Source: Mallotus nudiflorus (lineage: Eukaryota; Streptophyta; Magnoliopsida; Malpighiales; Euphorbiaceae). Taken from it: a stretch of DNA of 64,000 nucleotides. Of this stretch, positions 33,771 through 46,497 are shown one piece after another. The stretch covers positions 186,001 through 250,000 of the forward strand of contig CANTUR010000113.1 of assembly GCA_947683625.1 (NCBI GenBank), read 5' to 3'. How positions within the stretch are numbered: position 1 is the first letter of the stretch; the number at the start of each line of letters is the position of its first letter. The notes under the pieces are model-generated. The model was not told the DNA's origin. It did no database searches and saw only the letters and a program-made list of their open reading frames with translations. A program made the position numbers and the translations under genes.

Positions 33771-35509
33771 GTAGTGTTAATATATACAATGCAAAAACCA
33801 TGGTATGCCCCTGAAGTGTTGTGATTTTTACTGTTGACCCCCTATCCTTTTATTTTATTATATTGAGCCTATATACAATTATGTATGTAGCTATTGCGCC
33901 CATATAATATGATTGATCTATGCATTGAGTCCATATACTATTATTTATATAATGCATTGAGCCCCTATACTATGAAGAACATATCTATGAAATTTATCAA
34001 ATTGGGGCTCAACAGATACATAAATAATAGTAGTATGGGTGCTTCATGCAATGTAATAAATGGATAGGGATCAATAAAAACTAAAACAATAGTTAATGGG
34101 TTTAAAAATGGATTTTTGCATAAATACACACATATATTATATAGGGCTGCCAATATGTGACATGCATGGATTAAACGACACGACACAACACGGAAGTAAA
34201 CAGGGTTAAGGTGCTGTTATTTTGACATGACACGACCCATTTAAACTTATTGTATGTTTACATATGTTAATATTATGAATATTTTGTATTGACATATATA
34301 GAGTATTGATATTATTATACATAATAGAATGTGTTTCATCAATTAAGTTATATTATAAATTGCGATATATTTACCTAAAATATCATTTTTGTAAATCCTA
34401 TATATTATCATAGTTTTATAATAAATAATATGAACATCATAATAAGGTAGTAAAATAATTATATGAAAATGATAAGCATCACATGTAGTTATAATTTTTA
34501 ATATTATCCTACTAAATAAAACAAAGTAGTTTTGATAATTTTAGGACATTATTGAATGCCAAAGTTCAAAACTACGTAGTTTTAGCTTTGAAATTTTCAA
34601 ATGGTCGTAATATTATATAAAACAATTAGTAATATAACTTTAATATCATAATATCATTGTGGTCTAAAAAATAGCCATAAACAAAAGTAAGCTTTTATAT
34701 TAAAAAATTGCTTAAAATTATATCAAAAAATGTGATTATACTTTGAATGTACATAATATAAGTGTGGAAAAAAAAGCCATAAACAAAATGACGTCGATTT
34801 ATCAAAAACTACATAGTTTTGAAATTGTAATTTGGTTTAAAGAAAAACCTAGGTACTACTTGATCTTCATTTTTCATAGCACCATCCTCTACTACGTTTT
34901 TCCTCTTGAACTTCCAGTCTTCTTCTTCTTATTATTCTTCTACTTACCTCATGTTCTTTCAGTCATCGTCGTCTTCTTTTTCATGTACATTTTGTATTCT
35001 TCTTTTTACTCATCGTCTGTAGAACCAGCAGCTTCATCGTCTCATACTAACCATCACAGATCAAACCACTGCATCTCGTACCAAGCATCGCAGATTGAAC
35101 CAATCCGTCTCACACCGGTCATATACTGTTGTTGCTGCTGCTGCTTTTAAGTACTATTTTTTTAACACTCATTTGCTTGATCTCTCTATATTTTGTATCT
35201 TGTTTAATGTTGGTTTTCTTATTTTTCTTTAAAGTCAGTTTATATGTACTGCGTTTACTTTTTTCGTTGGTTTATTTTTATTTATGTTAAATTTCAATCT
35301 TGCTTTCAGTGGTTTCTGGATTATAATGCTTGCTTTAAAAGAACTGGCATAAAGTTACTGGTTGTAAAAGAATTAGATTTGCATTTTGGGTTTTTTTTAA
35401 TTCCTGGGTCCTATAACTCTTCCTTAATTTCTCTTGTTTATTATGTTGTTGGAAATGTAATTGCTTTTTTTATGTCTTATTATTTTGCTTTTGATTTGAT
35501 TTGTATGGT
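33771..35509. other. Intergenic, minor repeats, no supported gene
   Basis: Contains short recurring phrases such as GCATTGAGCCCCTATACTAT (33953) with diverged neighbours at 33867 and 33925, and a run rich in ACACGAC near 34180-34240. Open frames at 34743-35150 and 35244-35528 are Phe/Tyr/Ser-rich and without motifs. I do not support them as genes. Confidence 0.45.
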
Positions 35510-37620
35510 TGTAAGCACCCAATTTTAGGATGCAATTATGCACAATTGTGACGTAAGCCCCTATGACGAAATTTATTCAAAAATTGAACTTGGTTGTTGA
35601 TTTTCTGAACTTTAGGGACTAAATTGTAATATTTTTTAGGATTTGATTGCAAATAAGTCATTTTTTTAGGGGTCTTTTAGTAATTAAAAGTAAAAAAAAG
35701 AGTCAGCATTTAATGTCGACCGACATTACACAATGTCGATCGGCATTGTGTAATGCCGATTGGCATTGCACAACACCGACACGTTAAAATACAGTTTTTT
35801 TTATTTTTTCGAGTATTTTTATTGATTTTTTAGCGTTTTGATTGGTTGAAAATTTAAATTTTATCTTTACAATTATCTGATAAGGTTGTTTAAATGCAAA
35901 AGGTTTTTGAAATCAAAGAAAAAAAATGCTATCTGATCAGATAGGTCTGTTCCTCCTTTGGAGGAAGTTCAGTACGTGCAGATTCTACATTTAAAAGCAG
36001 AATCTACATGCGTGCGTGAGGGAGAGGTTTTTGCTGGGGGGACTTCTTTTTCTTCTGGTTTTCGAAAGGATTTTTTCTTTTTTTTTACAAGAAGAGACTG
36101 AGAGAAAGAAGACACAGCGAGAAAAAAGAGAGATTGCGAGCATAAAACCCTAATTTTCAATACTGAAATTTCTAAAGGCAATAGTCCAAAATCAATAATA
36201 TCTTAATTTTAATGGTGATAATTCAATCTGAGGGGCTCAAAAAAAGGCATTTGCACAACATTTAAATCTCCAATGTTATTTTTCTATTTCTTTTATTACT
36301 CTTTTTTTTTATTTTCTGTTTATGATTTTTCTTTTATTTCTGTTATTATTTTGATTATTTGATTTCATTGCTAATTTGCTTTTTTTGTTTTGATGTCTGT
36401 ATGTGGATTGAGGAGGAGGATATCACCTGTGTTTAATTGAACAGAAGGTTCATGGAATGCCATGGATGAACCTGTACTATTTTAATAATAGTTCTTAGGA
36501 TTTTAATTTTTGTTCTGCATTTTTGTATCCTGTGTAATTTATTTTAATTTCTAGGTGTATAATTATTTAATTTTAATTCTGTACGTAGTTTGTACTAGCC
36601 CCAGTAGTGGAAATAGTGAAAGATTTAAATTTTTGCACTTTAAAATTAATTAGTAATTAGGTTCAATTGGGTAAAAATTAATTAAAATTAATGGTGGCTT
36701 TAGTTAATTAGGGTTTGTATGTAATTAAATTAGGTTTTTTTAGAAATCATATGTGAATGTGTGTTTGATTTGATTTTGTTATGTTTTTATGTTTTTTGGG
36801 TTTTTTTTTGTGTTTTTATGTTTTTTTGGGCCCCAAGCCCACGTTTAGGTCTAACCCACTAAATAAATAGGTTTAAAAATAGTTTAGGATTTTAAATAAT
36901 TAAAATTAACTTAGGCCCACTAGGTTAATTAGATTTTAGGCCCGTTTAGTTAATTAAAATTGTTTAGACTTAGATTAGCCCATTTAATTGCATTTCTTTT
37001 AAAATAAATAGATCTAGTCCCACATTTCATTTAAAATAAAACTAGATTAAGACTTAGGCCCACTAATTTAATTTCTTCTTTAAAATTGAATAGACTTAAG
37101 CCTATATCTTAGAAAGACTAAAAAATAGATTTAGGCTCATTAATTAATAAAATATATGCCCACTTTTAGTCCATTTCACTTGTAAATAAAATGTAGATTT
37201 AGCTAACTTTTTAATAAAATTAACATAGTTTAGACTTAGGGACAATGCGATCTTGAGTGCATTTTTTACTTGTAATTTTATTGACTTGTTGCCTTTTTGG
37301 GTAGATGGATGTTAATTAGGGTTTAATAAAATTGCATGTAATTAGAGGATGAAATAATCATTTATAAAATTATTCTAAATAAACACGAGACTAAGAGAAG
37401 TATGTATTCCGTATCCAGAATCTCCTAGTTATGGTGCTAATTTTCTTTTAGAGAATCGAGTACCACCAATCAAATTGTCCCAGTTATTACCCTGGGTGGC
37501 AACTCCTCATCTCCACGCCATGTCTTTGTGACAGTGGTTAGTGTGTTCTCTAAGGCCCTAAGCCTAAATAGTGTCGCGGTTGCTAAAATCTTGGATGCGC
37601 GTTAAACCCTGCCGTTTACA
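35510..37620 (+). mobile_element. Family-2 solo LTR (copy 1), TSD ATGGT/ATGAT
   Basis: Starts TGTAAGCACCC and ends CCGTTTACA, with flanks ATGGT (35505-35509) and ATGAT (37621-37625), a one-mismatch target duplication. Its last about 240 bp closely match the second copy at 44323-46497. A 20-nt-period hairpin array lies at 35721-35780. No internal region is present. Confidence 0.8.
35721..35780 (+). repeat. Three tandem 20-nt hairpin units in family-2 LTR
   Basis: Units are CGACATTACACAATGTCGAT, CGGCATTGTGTAATGCCGAT and TGGCATTGCACAACACCGAC. The first two fold with 7-bp stems (CGACATT/AATGTCG and CGGCATT/AATGCCG) and small loops. The third has partly lost its pairing. Confidence 0.85.
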
Positions 37621-38661
37621 ATGATGAAGGAATATTTTTGGAGATGTTAATTTTAAAGAAAAATTTTACCATTTGATTGATGGATAGCTTCATTATAAGT
37701 TTCTTACAAATGTAATAAGGCATAGATTAAAACTATGTATGCCTCAAGTTATGATTTTCTTTTCCTTTGTATAAAGTACCTGAATATAGCTTGTTGCTTT
37801 ATTTTCTTACTAAATGTCAGGAATTAGAAAAGGGGGTTTGGAATTAGCGAAAGGAGCTTGCAGAGTGTTCATAATTTATGTTATGTATTAAAAAAAAGGT
37901 TTACATCTAATGTGGGTTGTTTTCACATAATTAAAAGGTTTGTGAATAGGTTATGTGCATATAATTATGCGGTTAACGAAGAACAAGTCCCAAGTTCAAG
38001 GTGAAGCCTATTATCTAATTCCCCTTCCTCATTTATGATAACTCCCATATGGAGGAAATAGTCGTAGACCTGATGAAACTCAACCTAAAAGTTTTGAATC
38101 AGGTTTGATATAATTATATTGTTCAAGTAATTAAATAGTTTATGTGCATATAATATAATATTCATGTTTGTTGTTTATTATGGTCGAAGTTAGTTTGTCT
38201 GGTAATGATGGGTTAGTTTGCAATGACCTTGATGTTGATGTGTCACTTATAAAGCATGTATCAAATTTTATTGCAATTATTAATGGAAAAAACTTTAGGT
38301 TGATGCATATGCACCAGCGCTGGAGCAAAAGAATACTGTACATGATGAGGATGGAATCTAAGTTGCCAAAATATTGAATATGGTTTTCCTCAATCATGGG
38401 ATGTGCAAATGCAGTGGTTTGATTTTCCACGTATGTGAAGGGGTGTTTCAATCTATGTTTAACGTATTGGTAATTTTGTTATATTAAATAATATATTTAT
38501 TAATTGTTGTGCATTTGTCTAGAGGTCCATGCATTCATGAACATTAATTTAACTTGCTTGCATTCAAGATAAAAGTTATCATTATTTTTTAAACTTATGT
38601 ATGTTATTAACACAATAATCCCCAAATAGTGTAAATTTTAAAATTGCACTAACAGTTACCA

Positions 38662-38815
38662 AGTACTGATTATGTCCAATTGTAGATGCTCAAAATTTAA
38701 GTATGGGAGAGATTCATAAAACTGTGATCAATGACAAAAGTACTGATTATGTCCAATTGTAAATGCTCAAAATTTAGGTATGGGAGAGATTCGTAAAACT
38801 GCGATTAATGACAGA
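38662..38815 (+). repeat. 77-bp tandem duplication
   Basis: AGTACTGATTATGTCCAATT starts at 38662 and again at 38739. The copies differ at only a few bases (for example TTTAAGTATGG versus TTTAGGTATGG). Confidence 0.85.
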
Positions 38816-39630
38816 CGTGAGTAGGGTTGGGTGAGGCATGTTTGGCTCGATTAGTTGACACTATTAAATGCAACATGCATAATGTCAATGGTGTGGTTGG
38901 GTGCAGCCAAGTGGATAATCATTTTAAAGTTGTATATGAAACCTATAAAAAGGTGAAATAAGCACAATTATTATAGCGTGTTAATAAACTAGGTCACAAA
39001 AAATTCAGTTTTATGTACAGTATGGCTGCACACAAAATCGAAGCTTGTTTAGACCAGCATTAATAACATAGTATATTGAATTAGGAATAGCTCAATTACA
39101 AGACGCTTTAATATACGACTGCTAAAATGAAAATCTACTTAGATGCACATAATAAAAATGATGGGAGTTTTGCAGAACGCATGTGATATTGTAAAATAAT
39201 TGACGCAATCATGGCTCCCTAACCCTAATTAATTTTTTCTGTGGTCGCAATTTTATGAATCTTTCTCAAAACAAAAATATAAGTAATTGCAATGGGACAC
39301 AATATGAAGTGCATAACTGTTGACGTAGATTTTTAAGCAATCGCTAATTTAGGGATAAGTGAGTGAAGAATAATTAGTTTCTTTAATAAAAATCATTTCA
39401 AACTTATAGGCAAGTAAGACAAATTGAGTTATCTCAATACATGCACCTCTAGCCAAATGCACAACAATTATAATATAGTATTCTAACATATAACACCATT
39501 ACCATTATGGGGGTGGTGCTAAATTGCCATCTTGCCAGATATCCAATAAATGTTCTTTTATATGAAGCTTATAAGATGTTAAAGTATTCATTAAATGTAA
39601 CACCCACAATTGATTTGCGTGTATGCAGAA

Positions 39631-39805
39631 TTATTTTTATATACGGTGTATTGGATTTTGTGGATTTTTAAAATATTATACAGGATAATATTATATTGTA
39701 TATTACCTTAAGCTATATGAACACGTGCAATGCAATTTAATTCGTGCAAAAAATATTATTATTTATTGGTGAGCAATTGTATTTTGCTCGAAGTAATGAT
39801 TCTTT

Positions 39806-39875
<70 letters not shown>

Positions 39876-40065
39876 GATTATTTTTGTTTACGGTGTATTG
39901 GATTTTATGGATTTTCATAGTATTATACATGATAATATTATGTTATATGTTACCTTAAGCTATATGAACAAGTGCAATGCAATTTAATTCATGCAAAAAA
40001 TATTATTATTTATTGATGAGCAATTGTATTTTGCTCGAAGTCATGATTCTTTCAATATATATATA
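39631..40065 (+). repeat. Direct duplication of about 185 bp separated by a TA microsatellite
   Basis: The block containing CGGTGTATTGGATTTT and GAGCAATTGTATTTTGCTCG occurs at about 39631-39810 and again at about 39877-40055. Between them is a (TA)n run at about 39811-39872, and a shorter TA run follows the second copy. Confidence 0.85.
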
Positions 40066-41959
40066 TATGGAAAAGTTGTTGTGTAAAAAAAAAGCAGTAA
40101 CATTTATATTGCTTATGTTGGAGACTTGGACATATGTATTTGCTTGTTTTGGAGACTGGGACATGGAAGAAATGTGCATTTTGTGGGGTTAGAACATATT
40201 AAATGGGTTGCCAATATTATTGGAGACTGCTAATAAGATGGAGAAATTTAAAACAAATTTATCCAAATTTGTTTACCACTATAAGGCCAGACTTTATTTT
40301 GGTTTAGTTATTGGACATGTGGCCTAAAAAACATAATAAAAGCTTGAATATTATATATAAAAAAAAGAAAAAAATTGATTTACCACCAACAACCATAAAC
40401 AACCATTCCATATATGGATAGTAGTGGAGGAAGATCTGCATAATTGGATATATAATTGAAATGACACCTAATATATTGATTGGTTATCGGTATTTTTCCA
40501 ATGAAGTGTAATCGTGCTTGTGACCAATGGAAAGCAAAATAAGAGGAAGCACAATATGTGGTCACTCCTAAAACTAAGGGACAATCGCATACTTAAATTT
40601 TTGCCATAGAACACGCGTGTAATTAACATAAGTTATAGGTGTTATTGTTGTGTTGCTTAGGTTTGTAGGGGGTGGGGGTATTAATGCTAAAAGTTTGTAC
40701 AAGAACAAGTGATAGGTCAACTAACCTCTCACGCTGAAATAAAGAAAATAGATATCAAAGTTTTCACAATAAATAAAAAATGATTGAATTATTTCATAGA
40801 TCATCATCAAATTGACAATCATTTTTGTTATTTCTATATATTAGTTTTCTTATGGAGTGAAGAAAGTTACGATTCTAAGTTATTTTTCTTCTAGATTAGG
40901 AGATAATTTTTCATGGTCTGACGGTAATAAATAATTCAAATATTTTATATTGTATGGAAACATGTGACCAATAGGCCATGATGCAATTGAGTTTCTTTTA
41001 ATTTTGTTTAAAAACAAAATCACTAATAAGTTTATCGTGTACAAACTCAACCATGCCTTAAGAATGTTCATTTAATTAATACAGTATATGTACTTGTCAT
41101 CATCTATATGTAGAGAGTCTTAATTCAGAAGGGTGAAAAGGGAAAGCACTATTATTTTCGTGATGGATATAATATCACAATATAGTTAGAATGGAGAAGG
41201 CCATAAAATGTAATGGCATTCCTTTTGCCTAGAGATATACAACTTTAGACTCAGTAAGTACTGAATGGAGAAAGAAATTAAATATACTTTTCAATAATCT
41301 TGCAGCCACTATTAAATTGATGCTCTTAGACCATGGTTGGGAATAAGATTTTTGTGTGCAAGGCAAACCTTCGTCAGTGGTGAAGTATCATGTCCATGTT
41401 CCAAACAACATAATAAAGCTTAATGTCAGCGGTGAAGTATCATGTGGATATCGCATTAGTTCCTGTATGTTAACTCCTCAAAAGGAGGTCAGTTAATTAC
41501 ATTGAAAACTTAAAAGGATATAGCTCACCTGGCTATATATGTAATCATAAACCAATGTAATAAGGAAAAATAAACATTAGTTGCATAATAAGAATTTTGA
41601 GTGTTTAGAATGGTACACCTAGAATAGAATTCAATATTTAATCATTAAAATGATAGAATATTATAGTTTTGTCCCCATACTTAATAAACTCCCACATAAA
41701 TAAATATTAAAAAAAACTAGAAGCTTTGATGCTATTACACACACATCTAAGGCAACAGTAACAACATATAAGTTACATGGAAAATGGGGCATATCGAGTA
41801 TGGAGGAAGCTGGAGTGGCAATGCTCTTCTGGACCATGCAGGAAAAGTGATGAGCCTCCACATGAAGGTTTCATTAGTTTAAGCACCATACATAAGTATG
41901 ATGTAAGATCTAGCCAGCTTTAATGACATATCATAGCATGTTAGTGCGAACCAGGAAAA

Positions 41960-43325
41960 TTATTCAGCATCAACAAATAGCCAGTCCCCAACTAAAGGAT
42001 CAAAGAGGTTTTTCAAGTTTCCTTTTTCTAATGCATACTGCACCTCATACATTATGCCCACAGTTGCTATTTCGAGCAACAATCTTAACAATATAATACC
42101 AAATGAATAAACATCTGACTTTGGAGTGAGCTCTCCTGATATAAGAAACTCTCGATCCATGTACATGAAAGTGTCATTGGGGTGGTCAGTTCTAAAACAT
42201 ATTGTTGTGTTATTGCTTAAAAATTCATTTGGAGAAAGTAGATGATAAATTCCAAACTCATTTAATTTGCTAATGAAATTGGCATCAAGAAGGATATTAA
42301 CAAATTTCAGATCAGCAAATGCACTATGTTGTAGGGTTTACTAGAGTGTATCAAGATAAGAATAGAATATAACTTACTGGCAATGCAAATTCAAGTTTGC
42401 CAAGACAAAGTAGGAGAATTATTCCTACAGCTTAGTCAATCCTCAAGACTGCCATTCAAAAGATACTCATATAGTAGTGTCTAAGTTTTTAGGCAGGATC
42501 TAATGATACTGCCAACTTTTGGATACCGCATATTGCCCAAAACATTAACCTGTTACACAACCAACACATATATTATGGTGTTAACTCTTTAAATTCATTC
42601 TTCTAAAATACAAATGATAATTTTTTCCTGTATGTGATCAATATTACACTATTATAGGATGCAAGTGCTAAAATAAGCTTTTTAATGTTCAATTCTATAT
42701 ACAATTATTAGGCTAAATTTACTTGTGCTAATATTTCACCTGACAACCAAATAGAACTATAATTACAATGTTAAAAGTGATGATAACCAACAATGCTGGA
42801 TTAGACTCCAACAAAACACAAGTTGTGACACTTGCAATCATGTGATTTTAAACAAGATTATTTACATTTGCTGTAAGCAAAAAGGCAAGGTGTGAACTCT
42901 AATACAATTCATACCTAGATAATCATTTAGATTATAACCAACAAAATATTATTGGAAAAAAATAAAAAGCAACAATCAATGTAAAAAAAATCAGGCCATT
43001 GAACACAAAATACTACCAAATATGTGTTTATAATGAGATCCTTGGTTATATTTTTAGTTTATACTTAAACACAAAATCAATGCCAACACATGTTGTACCA
43101 AGGATGGGAATAATAAGAAGAATTTTATAATACTAATATACTTTACCTCCTGATGATATTCTGCAGGTCCTTGTAAGCTATGAGGGTGCAGGACCTTTAT
43201 TGCCACTGGGGTGAGACACAGTAGACCACACATAAACGATACCATATCCTCCTTCCCCTATATTGAGAGACTGATAAAAGTTATGAGTTACTTATTTAAT
43301 CTCTGATAAAGATAACTCACAGATT
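41960..43325 (-). pseudogene. U-box/receptor-like kinase pseudogene (PUB33-like)
   Basis: Minus-strand fragments match the kinase part of plant U-box kinases. From about 43325: CELSLSEIK-stop-VTHNF, then the P-loop NIGEGGYGIVYV, a frameshift, and LTPVAIKVLHPHSLQGPAEY with the ATP-binding Lys, ending at a proper donor (GAG|GTAAAG at about 43146). A second exon (about 42550-42380) reads TLLYEYLLNGSLED and NNSPTLSWQT with three stops. A third (42334-41960) reads FADLKFVNILLDANFISKL, GELTPKSDVYSFGIILLRLL and EVQYALEKGNLKNLFDPL. The catalytic-loop His-Gly before DLK is Phe-Ala, and DFG is EFG. The C-terminal U-box is absent: the frame stops at 41960. It is nonfunctional as a kinase; exon-intron layout shows it is not a processed copy. 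Confidence 0.85.
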
Positions 43326-44322
43326 AACAGAATTTAGGTTTAACATTTGTTGAGCTGCATTGAGTAAAATAAGAGGAAGAAGAATACAACAAACACATGG
43401 ATTAAAGGTTTCACTCTAAATGCCACACAGTTATACAACAATAACTTGTTAGTGCCCAGTGGAAACCTTCAAATAACAATGCCCAATTTGTTTAAATTTT
43501 AAATACTAGTTTTTGTTAAACCTATATTAATCACCAACATGGAAGCCATTAAACAAAAAACCAAACCAGAGGACATTATAGTAAAGGAGATCTATAGTGT
43601 TGTATAAAATTAATTGAAAGTAGCTTCCAGATCTTTCAACTAGTTTAAATGCATTAACCGACAACAATCTTAAATATGCCCTAAACATTCAACACACAGT
43701 CACAAATACAGATTAAAAGTTGATCAATATGAACAAATAAAAAAAATAAACCTAATTCACTTAAACAAATCAACTGACATAAAATACCACTTCACCATCC
43801 TCTACAATTTTGGTGAAAATAAGGTTTCATTTTACAACCAACCTTTGATCTACACCTCTCAATCTAGAAATTATCATTCAGCAGTACTAGATTCCCGACT
43901 TTAATGCAGTAATTTAGTTTGTGCTAATAAAAATGCCCATCCCTATGAAATGCTTAGTTACAATACACACTTTTGAGTATGATACTTCTTCCAAAAAAGC
44001 CGTTCAGAAGCCAAGTAATATATGTACTCGGTAACTAACAAACATTTTTAAATGGTTGGTGGCAGATGATGCTATACTTATTAATCAATTACCTGTGATA
44101 AACTGATAACATTTTTCGTATACCACAATCAAGGCATGTACATACAGATACCACAATCAACAACGGATGCACCGCCCTATATACAACTTTTCTTTGATAA
44201 AATATGATTTCGTATGTGACAAATGCACTATATGAATGGCAGAATAAAAGCCTTAGTCTTACTATATAGCTAGTCATTCCTTCAAGAAATTCATATGCAA
44301 GGAAAAAAAAAACAAAAGATCC
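43326..44322. other. Intergenic DNA, no supported feature
   Basis: AT-rich with A-rich stretches. It may contain the eroded 5' part of the kinase gene on the minus strand, but I cannot follow any frame with recognisable sequence. Confidence 0.4.
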
Positions 44323-44561
44323 TGTAGACACCCAATTTCGGAATGATGTGTTATGGATAAGCAAAGGACTCCAGTGATGAAAATGTCTTCGATACTTAAT
44401 CTTTAAAATTCTAAGGGTTTAAATGCAGCTTTTAAAGGAAGGATTTAATGTTTTTAAGTACTAAATTGCAAGATTTTTTATGACCTAATTGTAAAATTTA
44501 AATTCTTTCAGGGGTCTTTTTATAATTAAATGTTAAAAAAAATACCTGTTAGAATATTCGA

Positions 44562-44656
44562 TTGGAATTACATAATTCCGATCGGAATTATGGAATTCTG
44601 ATAGGTATTACACCAATTTCAGTTAGAATTACACAATCCTGATCGAAATTGAATTC
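44562..44656 (+). repeat. Tandem 20-nt hairpin units in second family-2 LTR
   Basis: Successive units start at 44562, 44582, 44602 and 44622. The first is TTGGAATTACATAATTCCGA, with stem GGAATT/AATTCC. Later units are progressively degenerate. Period and loop position match the array at 35721-35780. Confidence 0.75.
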
Positions 44657-46254
44657 TTCCGTCTCTGTTTTCCTATTTTTAATTCAATTCTAATTGGTTT
44701 AAAATTTCTAATTAACTCAATCCTAACTGGTTTAAAATTTCTAAATATAATCTTAAGTATTAATCTTATACTTTAGGAATTAGAATCACATTAGGATTTG
44801 GGCTTGGCTTTCTACTTCCACTATATAAAGAGAGAATAGTCAGAAAAGAAAGGGGGGATGAAAAAAAAGGGAGGAAAGGAAGAAGGAGAAAAGAAGGAGG
44901 CGGGAGAAGAAAGAAAAAGGAGTAACATGTTTTTTGAAGAGGGTTTTTTAATTCTTTAATTCTTTTTTGAGTTATTTTCTATAAAAATTCCTTTTGGTTT
45001 ATCAATTAATTCCAAATCCTTGGAGAATGTTGAAGAAGAAGATTCAAAAACTCATCAAGAACTGTGAATTACAAATCTGAGGAGTACCCCAAATCACTCA
45101 TAAGCATCATCATCTGCTTCTTATTCTATTTTATTTATTTATTTCTTTTTGATATTATTGATTATTTTTTTATTCTTTCTAATTATTATAATTTATTCAT
45201 TAATCATAATTTTATCTTATTTTGTTATGGTGATTATGAAGGAAAACACATGGTGATCATATGGGAGAGATGAATTCATGAGAAGTCTATGAAAAACTAT
45301 AGATAAAGCCTCGTAGAGACTTAGTTTCTAGGGTTTATTTTATTTTATTTTATTTATTGCTTTTATTTATTTATTTTATTAACTATTTTATAAATTAATG
45401 TAATAGCCCCAATAGTGGGAGTAATGAAATTATGTGTGTGGTTGCATGTTTATTTTGATTAAATTGGTTAGTAAATTTAGGTTTTTAATTAGGTAATTAT
45501 TTAAAATCAATGGAGGAAGTAGATTAATTTAGATTGCTTGATAATAAAATTAAGATTTTAGTAAGGATTAATTTAATTATTTGTTTGATCTTATTTAATT
45601 GTTTTTTTTATGTTTTTACTTGCTTTTAGGTTTATTTATTATTTTTATGTGTTTTGGGCCTTAAACCCACTTTAGGTCTTGATTTATTTATTTAAGTTTA
45701 GATAATTCTTTTAGCCCATCTCACTTAATAATTAATTAGGTTTAATTAATTAAAATATACCTTTAGACCCATAATTAATTAGATTTTAGATTAAAAATAT
45801 CCTTAGGCCCATTTAATTAATTAGATATAGACTCACCTAATTTAATTTAATTAATTTAGACTTAGCCCATTTAATTTAAGCCTTTTTTCATAATTTGTAG
45901 ATTTTAGACCACCATTTAATTAAAGCATGTAGAATTAGGCCCATTAATTTAAATATTCCATAATTTATAGATTTAAGCTAATCTTTATAATTAAAATTAG
46001 TAGACTTATGTTCATTTAATTACAATCAAAAGGAATTAGGTCTTTAGGTTCACTTATAATTTAAAATAAGTATACTTTAACTCATTTAATTAAAATCCAT
46101 GTAGATTATACTAACTTAGGGATTATGTAATTTATTGAATGCATTATTTACTTGTATATTTCATGACTAGTTTGCCTTGGAGTTTATTGTTTTGGGTTTA
46201 TATGAAATTGCTTGTAAATAGTGAATAAGATAGTAAATCATAAAGTAATTCTAA

Positions 46255-46497
46255 ATGAACATAAGACTGAAAGAAGTTGGTATTCCGTATCCAGAATCTC
46301 TTGGTTGTGGAGCTAGCTTTCTTTTAGGGAATCGAGTACCACCTTTTCGATTTGTCCCAGTTATTACCCTGGGTGGCGACTCCTCATCTCCATGCCATGT
46401 CTTTGTGACAGTGGTTAGTGTGTTCTCTAGAGCCCTGAGCTCAAACAGTGTCGCGGTTGCTAAAATATTAGACGCGTACTAAACCCCGCCATCTACA
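46255..46497 (+). repeat. Highly conserved 3' end of the family-2 LTR
   Basis: This block matches 37378-37620 far better than the rest of the two LTRs match each other, with shared runs such as TATTCCGTATCCAGAATCTC, GAATCGAGTACCACC and GTGTCGCGGTTGCTAAAAT. It includes CCCAG...CTGGG pairing around TTATTAC. Confidence 0.75.

Larger units (their letters stand above)
37621..41959. other. Intergenic DNA with tandem duplications
   Basis: No coding region is supported. Short open frames (38168-38377, 39977-40192) overlap repeats or lack motifs. Notable contents are the 77-bp tandem duplication at 38662-38815 and the TA-flanked duplication at 39631-40065. Confidence 0.5.
44323..46497 (+). mobile_element. 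Family-2 solo LTR (copy 2), TSD GATCC
   Basis: Starts TGTAGACACCC and ends CCATCTACA. GATCC flanks both sides exactly (44318-44322 and 46498-46502), so this 2175-bp unit is a complete solo LTR. The open frame at 46255-46482 is only the conserved LTR end read through. TATATAAAG at about 44821, followed by purine-rich leader, may be the promoter. The family probably belongs to Ty3/gypsy, but no internal coding copy is in the window to prove it. Confidence 0.9.

Noticed and set aside
34743..35150. 135-codon frame with a run of Cys codons at its end
   Set aside because: Composition follows T-rich DNA and a TGC repeat. No domain, no splice or promoter context.
35721..35780. CRISPR-like array of short palindromic repeats
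   Set aside because: Units are contiguous with no spacers and lie in a plant LTR, so it is a tandem hairpin repeat.
35969..36181. 70-codon minus-strand frame
   Set aside because: Lies within the family-2 solo LTR leader; no matching frame in the second copy.
46255..46482. 75-codon frame with a clean start
   Set aside because: It is the conserved 3' end of a solo LTR. The matching region of the other copy does not preserve it as a frame, and nucleotide-level conservation explains it.
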